Source: Papaver somniferum
Lineage: Eukaryota > Streptophyta > Magnoliopsida > Ranunculales > Papaveraceae
Reading direction: 5' to 3'
Assembly: GCF_003573695.1 (NCBI RefSeq)
Contig: NC_039363.1
Span: 130,369,302 to 130,433,301 of the forward strand
DNA: 64,000 nt
Below are positions 10,325 to 20,811 of this stretch, one piece after another (the first letter of the stretch is position 1; each line of letters begins with the position of its first letter). A program made the translations under genes and the position numbers. Below the pieces are notes generated by a model, which searched no databases, was not told where the DNA came from, and was given only the letters and a program-made list of their open reading frames with translations.

Positions 10325-12213
10325 TTAGGGAACTCGAGAGTCCCTTTTTTCCTTGTTAAACCACTTGTCCTTGCTAGGAACTTGACCTTTACTTCCAATT
10401 AGAAAAGCTTCTTTCTCCCCTTGTCGTGTTTTAGTCACTCTTCGCTCCAATATGCAATCTTCCTTGAGTGGTTCTTCTCTATTAAACCATAAGTCTTCTA
10501 CTCTTGGTAAGATGATAGTGTCGTCGCCGTCATCATCAAGTAATGGTGGTTCAAACAACTTCAAGTATTCGACATTTATAACCGAGTACATTCCTAGATA
10601 AGGTGGCAGATCCAGACGAAAGGCATTGTCACAAATCTGATCGAGAATACGAAATGACCCATATTGCAATGGCTTCAAAATCTTACCTTCCCCCTTCAGT
10701 CGTTGCTTGCCTAATTTTAACCATACCAAGTCTCCAACACCAAAATTACAAGGTAAAAGATGCTTGTCATGCTTTGCTTTGTATTTGGCTCGTGACTTCT
10801 TTAGTTGTGCTTCAATAGTCGCATGAATCTGAGATATCTTCTCCAAGAACTTTTGTGCCTTTTTCCTTTCACTTCCTTCCTTCCCCCTCCCCCCATTGAG
10901 GTGTCACTAGAAAATACTAGATCGAAAGGACTAGGTGGTAAGTAACCACAAGACGTCTCAAAAGGAGATTTTCCAGAAGAACTATGAACTGCTCTATTGA
11001 AAGCGAACTGTAGATATGGTAAACTCTCATCCCAAGTTTTAGGATGCTTAGAATTATATCCCCTTAACATGTGAACCATAGTCCTGTTGACCACTTCTGT
11101 TTGTCCGTATGTTTGTGGATGAAAAGTTGTACTCTTCTTCAACCTAGTGTTCATCATCTTCCATAAAGAATCCCAAAAGTGATTAAGGAATCGACTATCC
11201 CTATCAGAAATAATCGAAGTAGGTAACCCAAAATGCTTCCACACATGCTCGAAGAAGAGCTTTGCTTCACCGGCTCCCGTTACTATCCTTGTACATGGAA
11301 TTAATGCAATCATCTTGTTGAATCGGTCGACCACAACGAACAAGTAATCATAACTAGACTTGGTCTTTGGTAACACACCAAGAAAATCCATAGAGATACT
11401 CTTCCAAGGTCTTGATGGTACTGGTAATGGTATATATAATCCACGTTTTCTATTAGAAAGCTTAGAAGTGTTACACAACTTACACCCTCGAACTAACTTA
11501 GCCACATCATCTTGCATCTTCGGCCAAAAAACATAACGCCGTAGGTTAAGTAGAGTTTTATTTATTCCAAAATGTCCAGCAACTCGGGAAGTGTGTGCCT
11601 CTCTCAACCATTGTAAACGATCTCCATCTTCTGGTATGCAAAGTAACTGACCTTTGTATAACAATCCATCTCGAAGTTCAAACTCGCCTTTCAAACCACT
11701 CTTTACACCTTCTAACACCTTTTTGAAGTCCTTCCTAGATGCGTATGACTCTGCATACTCTTGAGGAAAAACCGGCTGAATTCTCATGGCCACCATTAAT
11801 GCTCGGACTGTTGGACGAGACAACATATCTCCCAACTTGTTTGTTACTCCCTTCTTGTACCTAATGAGAATGTTGAAACTCATCAAGTAAGACATCTACT
11901 TCATGTGTCTGGCTTGTTGTAGTTTTGTCTATGCGTGTAGATACTCCAATGGTTTGTGATCTGAATGTACCACTACTTCTTTACCTAAGAGGTACACTCT
12001 CCAATGCTTAATACATTGATATAAAGCATAAAATTCTTTGTCATAAGGTGAGTAGTTCTTAATAGCACCTAAGAACAATTCTGAATGGTACTCCACTGGT
12101 TAACCATCCTGTAACAATACTCCTCCCAATGCATAGTTAGAAGCGTCGGTCTCAACTTCAAAAGTACGATGTAAGTTAGGCAATGCTAATACGTGCTTCT
12201 GAAATCTTCCTTT
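10325..12213 (-). pseudogene. Chromovirus RNase H remnant, integrase and chromodomain-like tail (broken)
   Basis: The integrase is clear at 10801-11895. It has an HHCC zinc-binding region (H and AGH, then CKLC) and DDE catalytic residues in SMDFLG, SDRDSRF and GQTEVVNR. The GPY/F-type C-terminus follows in another frame (10325-10846, with KPLQYGSFRILDQ), so a frameshift lies near 10846. After it a degenerate chromodomain-like segment (EDCILERRVTKTRQG...) ends the polyprotein; plant chromoviruses use this domain to direct integration to particular chromatin. RNase H sequence between 11896 and 12213 is present only as broken frames. Not functional. Confidence 0.9.
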
Positions 12214-13700
12214 TTAGTAACTAAAAAGCGTCTTCATGGGTTTGCTGCCATTCAAACTTTGTTTAGCTCCCGTCAAACCATGCAATGGTCCTGCAATATT
12301 TGAAAAATGCCGGATAAATTTACGCAAGTAGGTACAAGCCCCTAAGAAACTTCTGATTTCAGTTACGGTACTAGGTCTAGGCCACTTAGTGATCACTTCA
12401 ACCTTCCTTGGATAAATTTTTCGTTGTCCACCACCAACAATGAATCCAAGGTACACTAACTCCTCCTTCCCAAACTCACACTTCTTTACGTTCAACTTCA
12501 GTTGGCCTTCATGTAACACTTTAAACACCTTCTTAACGTGAACAAGATGTTCTTCCCAAGTTCTGTTGTATATAAGGATATCATCCAAGTAAACAATCAC
12601 AAAATCTTCTATAAAAGGTCGTAACAAATCATTCATCAAACGCATAAACGTCGCTGGAGCGTTACACAAACCAAAAGGCATCACCAACCATTCGAACAAG
12701 CCTTATTTGGTTTTGAAAGCAGTTTTCCATGTATCATATTATCGGACTCTAATCTGGTGGTATCCGAATTTGAAATACAACTTTGTAAAGACTCGAGATT
12801 TTTCCAATTGATCCATCATGTCGTTTATCCTAGGTAGAGGATAACGATTCTTGGTAGTAATCTTGTTCAACGCTCTATAATCAATACGCATACGCCAGCC
12901 TCCATCTTTCTTTGGTACTAACAATACCGCTGATCCACAAGCTGAAGCACTTGGAACTATCATTCCTAATTCTAGGAGTTCCTGGACTTGTTTCTTGATC
13001 TCATCAGATTCCTCGACGGTCGTGCTATAAAGACCTGCATTAGGCAGAGAACTCTCCCCGGTCAACATGATTTCATGTTCTACACTTCTTTTTGGCGGTA
13101 ACCCTGTGATATCAGAAAATAAATCCTTGTTTTTTAACTTCAACCTTTCTAGATCGCCTTTTAGTTGAGCAGTCAAGGCTGCTAAACATACTCTACTCGG
13201 CCCCTCTTCGAGAGAACGGATCACAAGGAGAATGAACTTTGTGCTAGCATTCACCAACCGCTTAGCTTGAGTGGCTGTGATCAAGCTTTCTCCCTCTAGA
13301 GGAGAATCTATAGCCCGAATCACAAAACTTTCCCCATCTTTGGTAAAGGTATACTTTTGTTCCCTCCTGTGTAGAGTTGCATATCTATCCCATAGGTAAG
13401 GACTACCTAGTACTACCTGGAAGACATCCAAAGGAACTACATCGCATGTAACGTCATCAATATATGACTCATCTAGAGCAAATTTGAACGTGCACTATTG
13501 TGAAACTTGTAAGCCTCCTTCCTTTTGAAGCCATCCTAAAGGGTATGGTTTTGGATGTTTGTTAGTCTTGAATCCTAACTTCTTCACCAAAGAATTTGAA
13601 AGTAAATTCTTCTGACTTCCTGGGTCAATAACAATATCAACTAGTGATGTTTTGACTTGCATCTTCACTGTGAAGAGTCGCTCCCTAAGATCATCTTTTG
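12214..13700 (-). pseudogene. Chromovirus protease and reverse transcriptase (broken)
   Basis: The protease motif IDPGSQKNLLS lies near 13640, with the IDPG catalytic form usual in this chromovirus group. An in-frame TAG follows near 13497. The downstream LGSPYLWDR segment leads into RT. RT motifs include VPKKDGGWRMRIDYRALN, the PFGLCNAPATF block and the catalytic YLDD. The frame breaks between 12739 and 12699, just before the PFGL block. The enzyme copied element RNA into cDNA in virus-like particles; this copy cannot encode an intact form. Confidence 0.9.
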
Positions 13701-13745
13701 AAAGTCTTTTTTTGCCCCTGTCATAAGAAAAAGCTTTGAATTGGG

Positions 13746-14809
13746 TTACGTTAGTCCATGAACTTCTTTTGGAGTTTGAGTAACTAGTGATGCCTTCTTG
13801 GCTTCTTTCCTCTTCAACCCTTTAGGTTTTAGATGAGGATTCTTAACCCAACACTTGTCGACAACGTGACCTGTTTGCTTGCAATGGGTGCAATACAAAC
13901 CTTCCTTGTCATTAGACTTCCCTTCTTTTTTTCTCCTTTCACCTCCTTTCACAGTGGTACCTACAGATTTCACCTTAGTATGAATCAGAATTCTTAAGCC
14001 TGACCTCAATGGCATTAGCTTTTATACTTGCTTCGGAGATAGTATCCACCGAAAACATCTTCAACTCCTTCCGTATATACTCATGGAACCCGGAAATATA
14101 TTTCATATAGATAACATAATCTCCCAAGTCTAAATCCAAAACCATAGCTTGATTCTGATATTCCGAAGTATACTCTTGTACGGTTTGGTTATAAGTCTGC
14201 TTCAAGTTATACCACTTGAACCATCTCTCCTCAAGGTAGCCAACCGGATAAAACTGTTTCCTTACAACTGCCTTGAATCTTTTCCACGACAATACTCCCT
14301 TACCTAGGTTTTGTCTTTGATAAGCTTTCCACCAGGTTAGAGCATGCTTTTGTAGCTTCAATGTTGCGAAAGCAATATTTTCCTTTGAACCATATTCGAA
14401 GAAAGAAAAATACGTCTCTAGACGTTCAATCCAACCATCCAATTTTTCTACATCGATACTTCCATCGTAAAGTGGAATATCAACACGAAAATCAATTTTC
14501 ATATTTTTACCATGAGGTTTAGTTGAAGTAGGACTTTTAATAAACTCACTTTTCTTCTTTTCGTCATCCTCATCTTCTTCCTCCTCTTCTTCTTCTTCTG
14601 AATCGTCTTCTTCAGAATCATCTTTTTTCGAAGCTTCAGGTGAAGGTGTAATCTTTTTATTCGTCTTCGTCTTGGGTGTATGAGAACGAGTAAATTCACT
14701 CATCTCCTGAAGGGTAACTTGAATTGACTTCATGTCTATTTACAGTAGCCACCTTTTTCCCCATAGTTTGTGGTTCTCCTTCCTTAGGATCATCATCTGA
14801 TTTTGTCAT
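13746..14809 (-). pseudogene. Chromovirus gag (broken)
   Basis: A likely start is the ATG at 14809-14807, followed by a frameshift near 14730. The 252-codon central part has a Ser/Asp/Glu-rich acidic stretch, then the retrotransposon gag core (WIERLETYF, ALTWWKAYQ, FYPVGYLEERW). A second frameshift near 13990 separates it from a CCHC zinc knuckle (CTHCKQTGHVVDKC, near 13880-13850). Gag forms the particle shell and binds element RNA through the knuckle. Confidence 0.88.
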
Positions 14810-14922
14810 CCTTGATCCCCTTGTTTTCTTAACGTCTTTTAGATTCTATAGTACCTTACCAAGCTTTATGTAGATAGATATAGTGAAAACCATAAACCAC
14901 AGGGATTTACCCTAAAAACTAA

Positions 14923-14939
14923 CCTTGCTCGTGATGCCA
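14923..14939 (-). other. Primer-binding site of chromovirus
   Basis: On the minus strand this reads TGGCATCACGAGCAAGG, three bases inside the 5' LTR. It resembles the tRNA-iMet type TGGTATCAGAGC with two mismatches. Confidence 0.65.
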
Positions 14940-14942
14940 ACT

Positions 14943-15415
14943 TGATACGTATGATCTCTATACTTTGGTAGCTATTACTATAAAGGCGGAATTCAGAATA
15001 ATAATAGACGATAAACTTAGAAAACAAAACACAAGTAGTGATTCGAAGAAATTTATCTTCTCTAGATTATGAACAAGAAACGATTTACAATTCTCTCTTT
15101 GCTACGCTCACAATCTCTCTAAACAGTAGTTAACCCTAAACTGTTTGCTAAGCTTGCTTTTACAATAAATAATCATCTCACAAACTTCTCTAGGTTTTCT
15201 GTGTCCTTAGATATTAGCCAAAGCCCTATATTTATAGCCTTCATCGTAATCAGCCGACCAAGGACTTCTATTAAGAATCTATTTCCTAAAACTAAGAGTA
15301 TTGCCTAAAACAAAACTATTCCCTAACTAGGAATTCTGCCTAGAATAGGATTCTTCCCTCAACTTATCTTGAGGTTAACTAAGTTCCCTAAAGGATTACG
15401 GATACACCTGTATCA
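14943..15415 (-). repeat. 5' LTR of chromovirus
   Basis: Pairs with 9803-10274. A minus-strand TATAAATATA box lies at 15227-15236. Differences from the other LTR are few, pointing to moderate age. Confidence 0.95.
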
Positions 15416-15420
15416 TTAGG

Positions 15421-15885
15421 TAATATAATGCAAGGGAAGGAAAACCAAATAGTGTCTTGGAGCTATGTGGAAAAGGCATAGAAGAAAAGAAATAAAATAC
15501 AAGGGTGTCAACATTCTGTCAAATCTTTTTGTTTAACCTATATAAGATACATCTTTGAAATAATCTCTTTTGAGATGGAAAAAAAACCACCAAGGTGTAT
15601 TCTTGCACTTTTACTTTAATTATAAAGAAAAAATTATAACACGTAAAGTAAAATAAACAACACAATACATGAAATTTTGTTAACAAAGAAAACTGCTTGG
15701 CAAAAAAAAAAGGCCAAATTGGGGATACATGGATTAATTGGGGGATATATGCCGGCATGGTTTTTTGATGATGCCGGCACTGAAAAACCATGCCGGCACA
15801 TATCCCCCAATTAATCCATGTACCCCTTAATATGGTGTTAAAAAAAAAACAGAACCTAACACCGTTTTGAATATTATATTTATCA
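15421..15885 (+). repeat. Local duplication copy 1, right part
   Basis: Continues copy 1 after the chromovirus. It matches about 16206-16545 (AATGCAAGGGAAGG through ACACCGTTTTGAAT) apart from the hairpin inserted at 15721-15826, which copy 2 lacks. Confidence 0.8.
15721..15826. mobile_element. Short foldback / MITE-like hairpin
   Basis: The arms 15721-15765 and 15783-15826 are inverted copies with only a few differences, around a 17-nt loop (15766-15782) that repeats GCCGGCA. The duplicate segment at 16.5 kb lacks the hairpin, which shows insertion or capture after the duplication. I cannot assign a superfamily because the flanking duplication is unclear in the surrounding poly-A. The long stem could also yield small RNAs if transcribed. 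Confidence 0.75.
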
Positions 15886-16545
15886 GATGACCCATATTTT
15901 TATTTGCTTTTATTTTCTTTGTTTTTATCACTAATATATTTTTCTTTGTTTTTATTTTCATTTGAAAGATAACTAATATTAGCATTTTACTCGCTTCGCT
16001 TTTTCTTTTTGTAGGGACGGGTATGTGGAGTATAGGCCTTCGTGGATCTGGTAGATCCAGATTATTTGTATTTGTGATGGTAGTAGAAAACAGAGTCGAA
16101 CAAGGATATTTTCAAAAAAACATTACTATGACAGAATGGTGTTTCGAGACAGTCCAACTAGTAAACAGTTGTGAATCTATGGTTTTATGGTGGAAGTGAC
16201 GAAAGCTTAAGTAATTTAATGCAAGGGAAGGGAAACCAAACAATGTCTTGGAGCTACGTTGGAAAAGCACATAAGAGGAGAAATAATATCATTTTCGAGG
16301 TATACGAAAAGATGAGGGCATCAACATTCCATCAAATCTTTTATGTTTAACCTATATAAGATACATCTTTGATATAATCTTCGTTCGAGATGGAACACAA
16401 ACCACCAAAGTGTATACTGGCATTTTTAGTTTAATTATAAAGAAAAAAATATAACACGTAAATTAAAATAAACAACACGACACACAAAATTTTGTTAACG
16501 AGGAAAATTGTTTGACAAAAAAATCCCGGAACCTAGCACCGTTTT
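15886..16545 (+). repeat. Local duplication copy 2
   Basis: Matches copy 1 (9495-9802 plus 15421-15885) over its length, in direct orientation and adjacent to it. This is a tandem duplication of an otherwise unique segment. It retains a short reading frame that is broken in copy 1. Confidence 0.8.
16023..16199 (+). CDS. Short unrecognised ORF conserved between duplicates
   Basis: 58 codons from MWSIGLRGSGRSRLF to a TGA at 16197. The frame follows a pyrimidine tract ending TTTTTGTAG that looks like an intron acceptor. Copy 1 (about 9609-9710) keeps the first ~30 codons in frame, then stops. It may be an exon fragment of a host gene that was duplicated and decayed. I do not recognise the protein. 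Confidence 0.25.
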   Translation: MWSIGLRGSGRSRLFVFVMVVENRVEQGYFQKNITMTEWCFETVQLVNSCESMVLWWK

Positions 16546-17200
16546 GAATACTCTCATATCATTCTTGTTTACTATGCAACTTCGATATGGTGCAGTTGAG
16601 AAAGAATAACTTAACTCGCAGTTACTTTGTTTTCCCAGTATCCACGACCATTCTTGACCTGGTGCAGGTGAATCCTTTAACAGAATTTTGTTACTGCCAA
16701 GAGTTACTCCACAACCCGTCATGAAATTTTTTTTTATCTAGTCTCCAACCCGACAATTAGATTTTCTTTGGAATGTCAACCACATGGTCAAGGAAGTACT
16801 ATATGATTCTAACTTGGTTTCAATCACGAAATATAAGAGTTATGAATTTTCCAAGTCAAGGTTCTTCTGTTTAATCTCCAAAAGAAACTCGAATCACCAA
16901 ATATTATATTTATAAGATCTAAACTTCTTGATCGAACAAGGTTTAAGTTCACAAGGTGAACAACATGATTCCACACGAGTTAAGTTCAATCATTTGAGCA
17001 CTGATTATCTCAGTCAATCAAGTGTATCAGATGTTCACGTTACCAGTCCTTCAAATCTTCATAGTAATAATTAACCCTTGCAAAACAATAATTTGATTCC
17101 ATTATTGATAGATGCATAAATCGGAGTGTGTAAATATTGACTTAATCAACAACATTATTCACAGTTTCTAAATCACTAGAATCTGTAGAACAAGTTTTTG
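16546..17200. other. Unassigned sequence
   Basis: A 75-codon minus-strand ORF at 16495-16722 extends into this stretch but matches nothing I recognise and has no supporting signals. The rest is AT-rich without recognisable structure. Confidence 0.4.
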
Positions 17201-18434
17201 AGGCCCATGTCAGGGTTATTTAGTGTTTGATAGTTAAGATTTGTCTAGTTTCAAAAATTGGTCTAATATATGTCCAACTTAAGGGTTGGTACTTGAAAAT
17301 CACATGATTTTTGTTAGAGGGAGAGAAAAAAAAGTGATTTGAGGAGAGCGAAAATCATTGTTGACTCGCTAATTCCATCGATTCAAATAAAAAATATCGA
17401 CTCAGACCAGAATATCCTTAATAACACACGCTTTCTTCCCATGCTCACCAACCTTAACCTATTTGTTAACCAAATTTTTTTGACAAAATTTTAGGACCAA
17501 AATCACGACAAACTTACTCCTCCTCCTTCCTTCAGAAGCAGTAGAACATCATAACCACTACTCAATCCATTACGCGTAAGCAAATCGGGAATCTATATTT
17601 GGATTTCTTTCAAGTTGTAAATGGTAATCAATCTTGGATTGTGTAAAAGCAGTACTAACTACAATTGTTTTATTAGTTGGTGAAGAAATTCCTTTGTTTC
17701 AAATACTAGTGCACCATTAAATTGAGGACAAGAAAACACTTATAACATCTGTTTGAGATATTACATTCATTAATTCATCCGTGATCCGTCAATTCCTTAG
17801 CAAAACAACCCCGTCAAAATAAAATAAAAAATCAAAGCAAAAACAACTTTATGATTTATTAATAAAAAATAGATCACCAATATGAATTGCAGATGCAAAA
17901 GTACTCTGGCGGGGTTAATTTGATTACTCCGCCCACAACATAGAATGTAAATTAATAGTACAATCAGATCATAGTAATCGCTCAACCGCAAGTCCCAGTT
18001 CTTTGCACATTTGAAACCTCGTTATTATCATAGGTATTCTCTAAATTCCCAACAGAAATCATTGGGTACTTCCCTATCAAATTTTCTTTGTATCTAAATT
18101 GCAGTCGCTTCAATTCCCAGACTAATCAATCAAATAAGTCGGTAACTCAGCCATAACTTTGATATCGATCTGTTCAAATTAGATTAGTTGAGTTAACACA
18201 TCAGGTTAGGATAGGGATATTTTCAGTCCGAAAAAAAAAGAAAATTTGATTACTCACAACAAGATTCGACTGAGTTAACAAGTCAACAACGATTTTTTCT
18301 CTCCTCAGATCGCTTTTTGCTCTCCCTTTCATAAAAATCAATCACATTAGCCCACATTGACTGTTATTTCTTACATTTGAATTCATTTTGTCAAATAATT
18401 TACACGAATTTACAAATATATCCGATATGGGCCT
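17201..18434. mobile_element. Non-autonomous TIR DNA element (unclassified)
   Basis: The outer ends are inverted: AGGCCCATGTC at 17201 and the complement of AGGCCCATATCG at 18434. Inner stretches also pair, with GGGAGAG, GATTTGAGGAGAG and TTGTTGACT at about 17317-17375 against 18270-18350 on the other strand. No transposase ORF lies between them. I could not define a target-site duplication, so the superfamily is open. Confidence 0.55.
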
Positions 18435-19640
18435 AACATCTAACAATTATGATGTAACAGTTATACAACAATCATGATTCACTTGGCCTAATTAATTTTC
18501 ACTTGACCAAATTGATTTTTTACTAAGATATCCACTTGACTAATTAATTTTCTTGTCACGTGAGAACTTCAAATGGTTGTTTTTCCGACCAAATTTTCCT
18601 CCAAATCCGAACCCAATTCTTACTTAAGTTCTTTCTCCATCTCACTTCAAAAACATATTTGAAGCATTGGACAATCCCCCCACAAAAACCATGACGCGCA
18701 GCTTGCATAAAGCTAGAGCAGAATTGGTTCCGTCAGTTGTTGGTAAGTGAACCTGGATTTGTAAATAACAGTCACTCGGGCATTTTCTCGAATAGTTTAC
18801 AAGCATCTTGCAAACTAGTGTGATAGGAAGAACTTTGTTGAGTCTTTTTTCTTGCTCATTTCTTTCCTCGCAAACTTGAATTCATACACAACCGATCTTT
18901 CATAACCTTAAACATAATTTATTTACATTTATCCATTCAACCATAATAATCAATGACAGTACATCGTCGTCTCCACTGTAATCTCGCAGGAAGATCTGAA
19001 ATCTTCAGCGCTCATTGCCTATGGATAATATGGATAAATGGCAACATCCATTTCCGTGACTGACTTCTCAGCCAAAATTCTCACCAATTCGCTTCAAACT
19101 TCTTGTTTGTGATGTCGGCTTGGATTCCAAAACAAACCTACTTCTTATGATTGTTCAAAGACTCAAATCATTCCTTAATCTCCGTCACTCACCATCATAA
19201 TAAACAGGAAAAGCTAGCTTTATTGATGATGATTGAGGTGATGAAGGTAAAAATAAAGCAACATTCATTCTGATTACAATTCTTAATTGAATTAATTAGA
19301 CATAAATGGGTTCATATATAGAAGATCGAAACCCTAATCCAGCCCCTAACCAACAATCATTTGACAATGGAATAAAAATCATTACTTAGAGCATTAGGGT
19401 TATTCTGAATTAGGCAAAACTAAAACGTAAAACTAAAACTTGGGAAAATTGACAAATTATGGAAACATAATAAAATAGGATCACTTGTCCATGTGATCGC
19501 TTGTCCATGTTATATGCATGTGACGTACCGTTAATATACCATCGTGATTTACGGGCAGGGAAACAAAAAGAAAAATACAATCTCTAATTCTTGTGAAGAG
19601 AAAATAAAAAAAAAAAGAAAAAAAAAATAAGAAAGAAAAC
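18435..19640. other. Unassigned intergenic sequence
   Basis: No convincing gene. A short ATG frame at 18691 ends at a good-looking donor (GTTGGTAAGTG, about 18737), and a minus-strand TATATA with nearby AAACCCTAA motif lies at about 19313-19335. These could mark unannotated exons or promoters but are too weak to call. Confidence 0.35.
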
Positions 19641-19936
19641 CCTTAGAAACGAATAAAGTCGACCTAATAATACTACTGCGATTCATTTTTCTTAACTCAA
19701 CTTTCTCTCTCCTCTCTCTCACTTCTCTTTCTTCAACAAAACCATCAAGAACAACCCTTCTCTGCAGATTTCTTAACTATTTCTTGTTTTCTAGATTAGT
19801 CAGTAGTTTTAGCTTAATTTTCATTATTTTTTCTACTTATCTACACCATTATGGTGGTTTTATATACTCTTTTGAGGTTTATTTTTGCTTTAATGCCGGT
19901 TCTTGGCTATTGGGTTGGGTTCTAAGATCGATAGTG

Positions 19937-20077
19937 ATGCTCTCCAACGACGAAATCTTCATCTTCATCGCTGATTTCTTTGACGGCGGAAGCTCCATCA
20001 CTAGTTACAAAATATTTGAGCAAATCACTCCTGGTTTGAGAGCATATCTTTCTAAAGAAGAAAAACAAACTAAATAG
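19937..20077 (+). CDS. Possible small peptide ORF in a transcribed-looking locus
   Basis: 46 codons, starting MLSNDEIFIFIADFFDGG and ending in Lys/Glu-rich residues before TAG. Upstream at about 19690-19740 is a CT-rich leader typical of plant 5'UTRs. Downstream at about 20146-20260 lies a roughly 58-bp imperfect direct repeat (CCGGTAATC... / TCTGGTAATC...). There is no family match I recognise. It could be a small gene, the first exon of a spliced transcript, or a non-coding RNA. Confidence 0.3.
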   Translation: MLSNDEIFIFIADFFDGGSSITSYKIFEQITPGLRAYLSKEEKQTK

Positions 20078-20535
20078 TTAGGATTTACTTCCGAGATCAT
20101 TCTTCCTCCGATTTAATCAGATCTTATTTATACTTATATTTGTCTTGTTCCGGTAATCCTTTTCTTTCTCTGGCCGGATTTCTCGGTTTTACTATTGCTC
20201 TGGTAATCTTTTTCATCTCTGACCGGATGTCTCGGTATTGTACTTTTACGTTATGTTCATGTTACTTTATATTCTCTTATTATCGATCCTAAATTCATCG
20301 TAACATTTCCATTAATGAGAAGGTTTCTTGTTTATTAGAAAAAAAAATTGGCCCAAGTGGCCAACGGGAACAACCATGGGTGGGTTAGGTAGGGGAAACG
20401 TAATGGACCTTAAAAAGGCAGTCAGAGACATCAAAGGAAACAAAGATCCAGCACGTGTATTTATTTATTTTCCATTTACAATTTTACCTACCCTGTCAAG
20501 AGCCCAACATTAAAAGTTACCTCGTATTGGCATAT

Positions 20536-20691
20536 ACCCAATTGAACAAAAGATTGGGCAAATAGCACTCCACTGGACTGCTCGTACCCAATGAAAACAA
20601 AATATTGGGCAATTGCATCTTTCACCGTCAGGAGCCAAATATACAAAATTACCTGAAATTGCTTTTTACCCAATCGACCAAAATTTTGGGC
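20536..20691 (-). repeat. Three ACCCAAT...ATTGGGC hairpins downstream of the GATA/NET gene
   Basis: Hairpins lie at 20536-20559, 20586-20610 and 20668-20691, each with 6-7 bp arms around an A-rich 9-11 nt loop. The flanks of the first and third are also related (GTCAAGAGCCCAA / GTCAGGAGCCAAA). They lie 120-280 bp beyond the stop codon, so they probably fall in or near the 3'UTR and polyadenylation region. Confidence 0.6.
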
Positions 20692-20811
20692 ATTGACTAT
20701 TGACTCTTGAATTCCCCCTATTTCGGCTAATCTATGTTGGACACCGGACAAGTTAGAAAGCGACCCACACACTAAGTGACTCAAAATACTTCACTTACTT
20801 CCATCGTCATC

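Larger units (their letters stand above)
9803..15415 (-). mobile_element. Complete but decayed chromovirus (Gypsy), minus strand
   Basis: Paired LTRs of 472 and 473 bp (TGATAC...TATCA) flank gag, protease, RT, RNase H, integrase and a chromodomain-like tail in Gypsy order on the minus strand. Both outer flanks carry TTAGG (9798-9802 and 15416-15420), a perfect 5-bp target-site duplication. A tRNA-iMet-like primer site borders the 5' LTR and a polypurine tract borders the 3' LTR. Several frameshifts and stops break the coding region, so the copy is not autonomous. It is inserted in copy 1 of a local duplication. Confidence 0.95.

Noticed and set aside
16495..16722. 75-codon minus-strand ORF
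   Set aside because: Possible exon fragment but no family similarity or splice context that I can defend.
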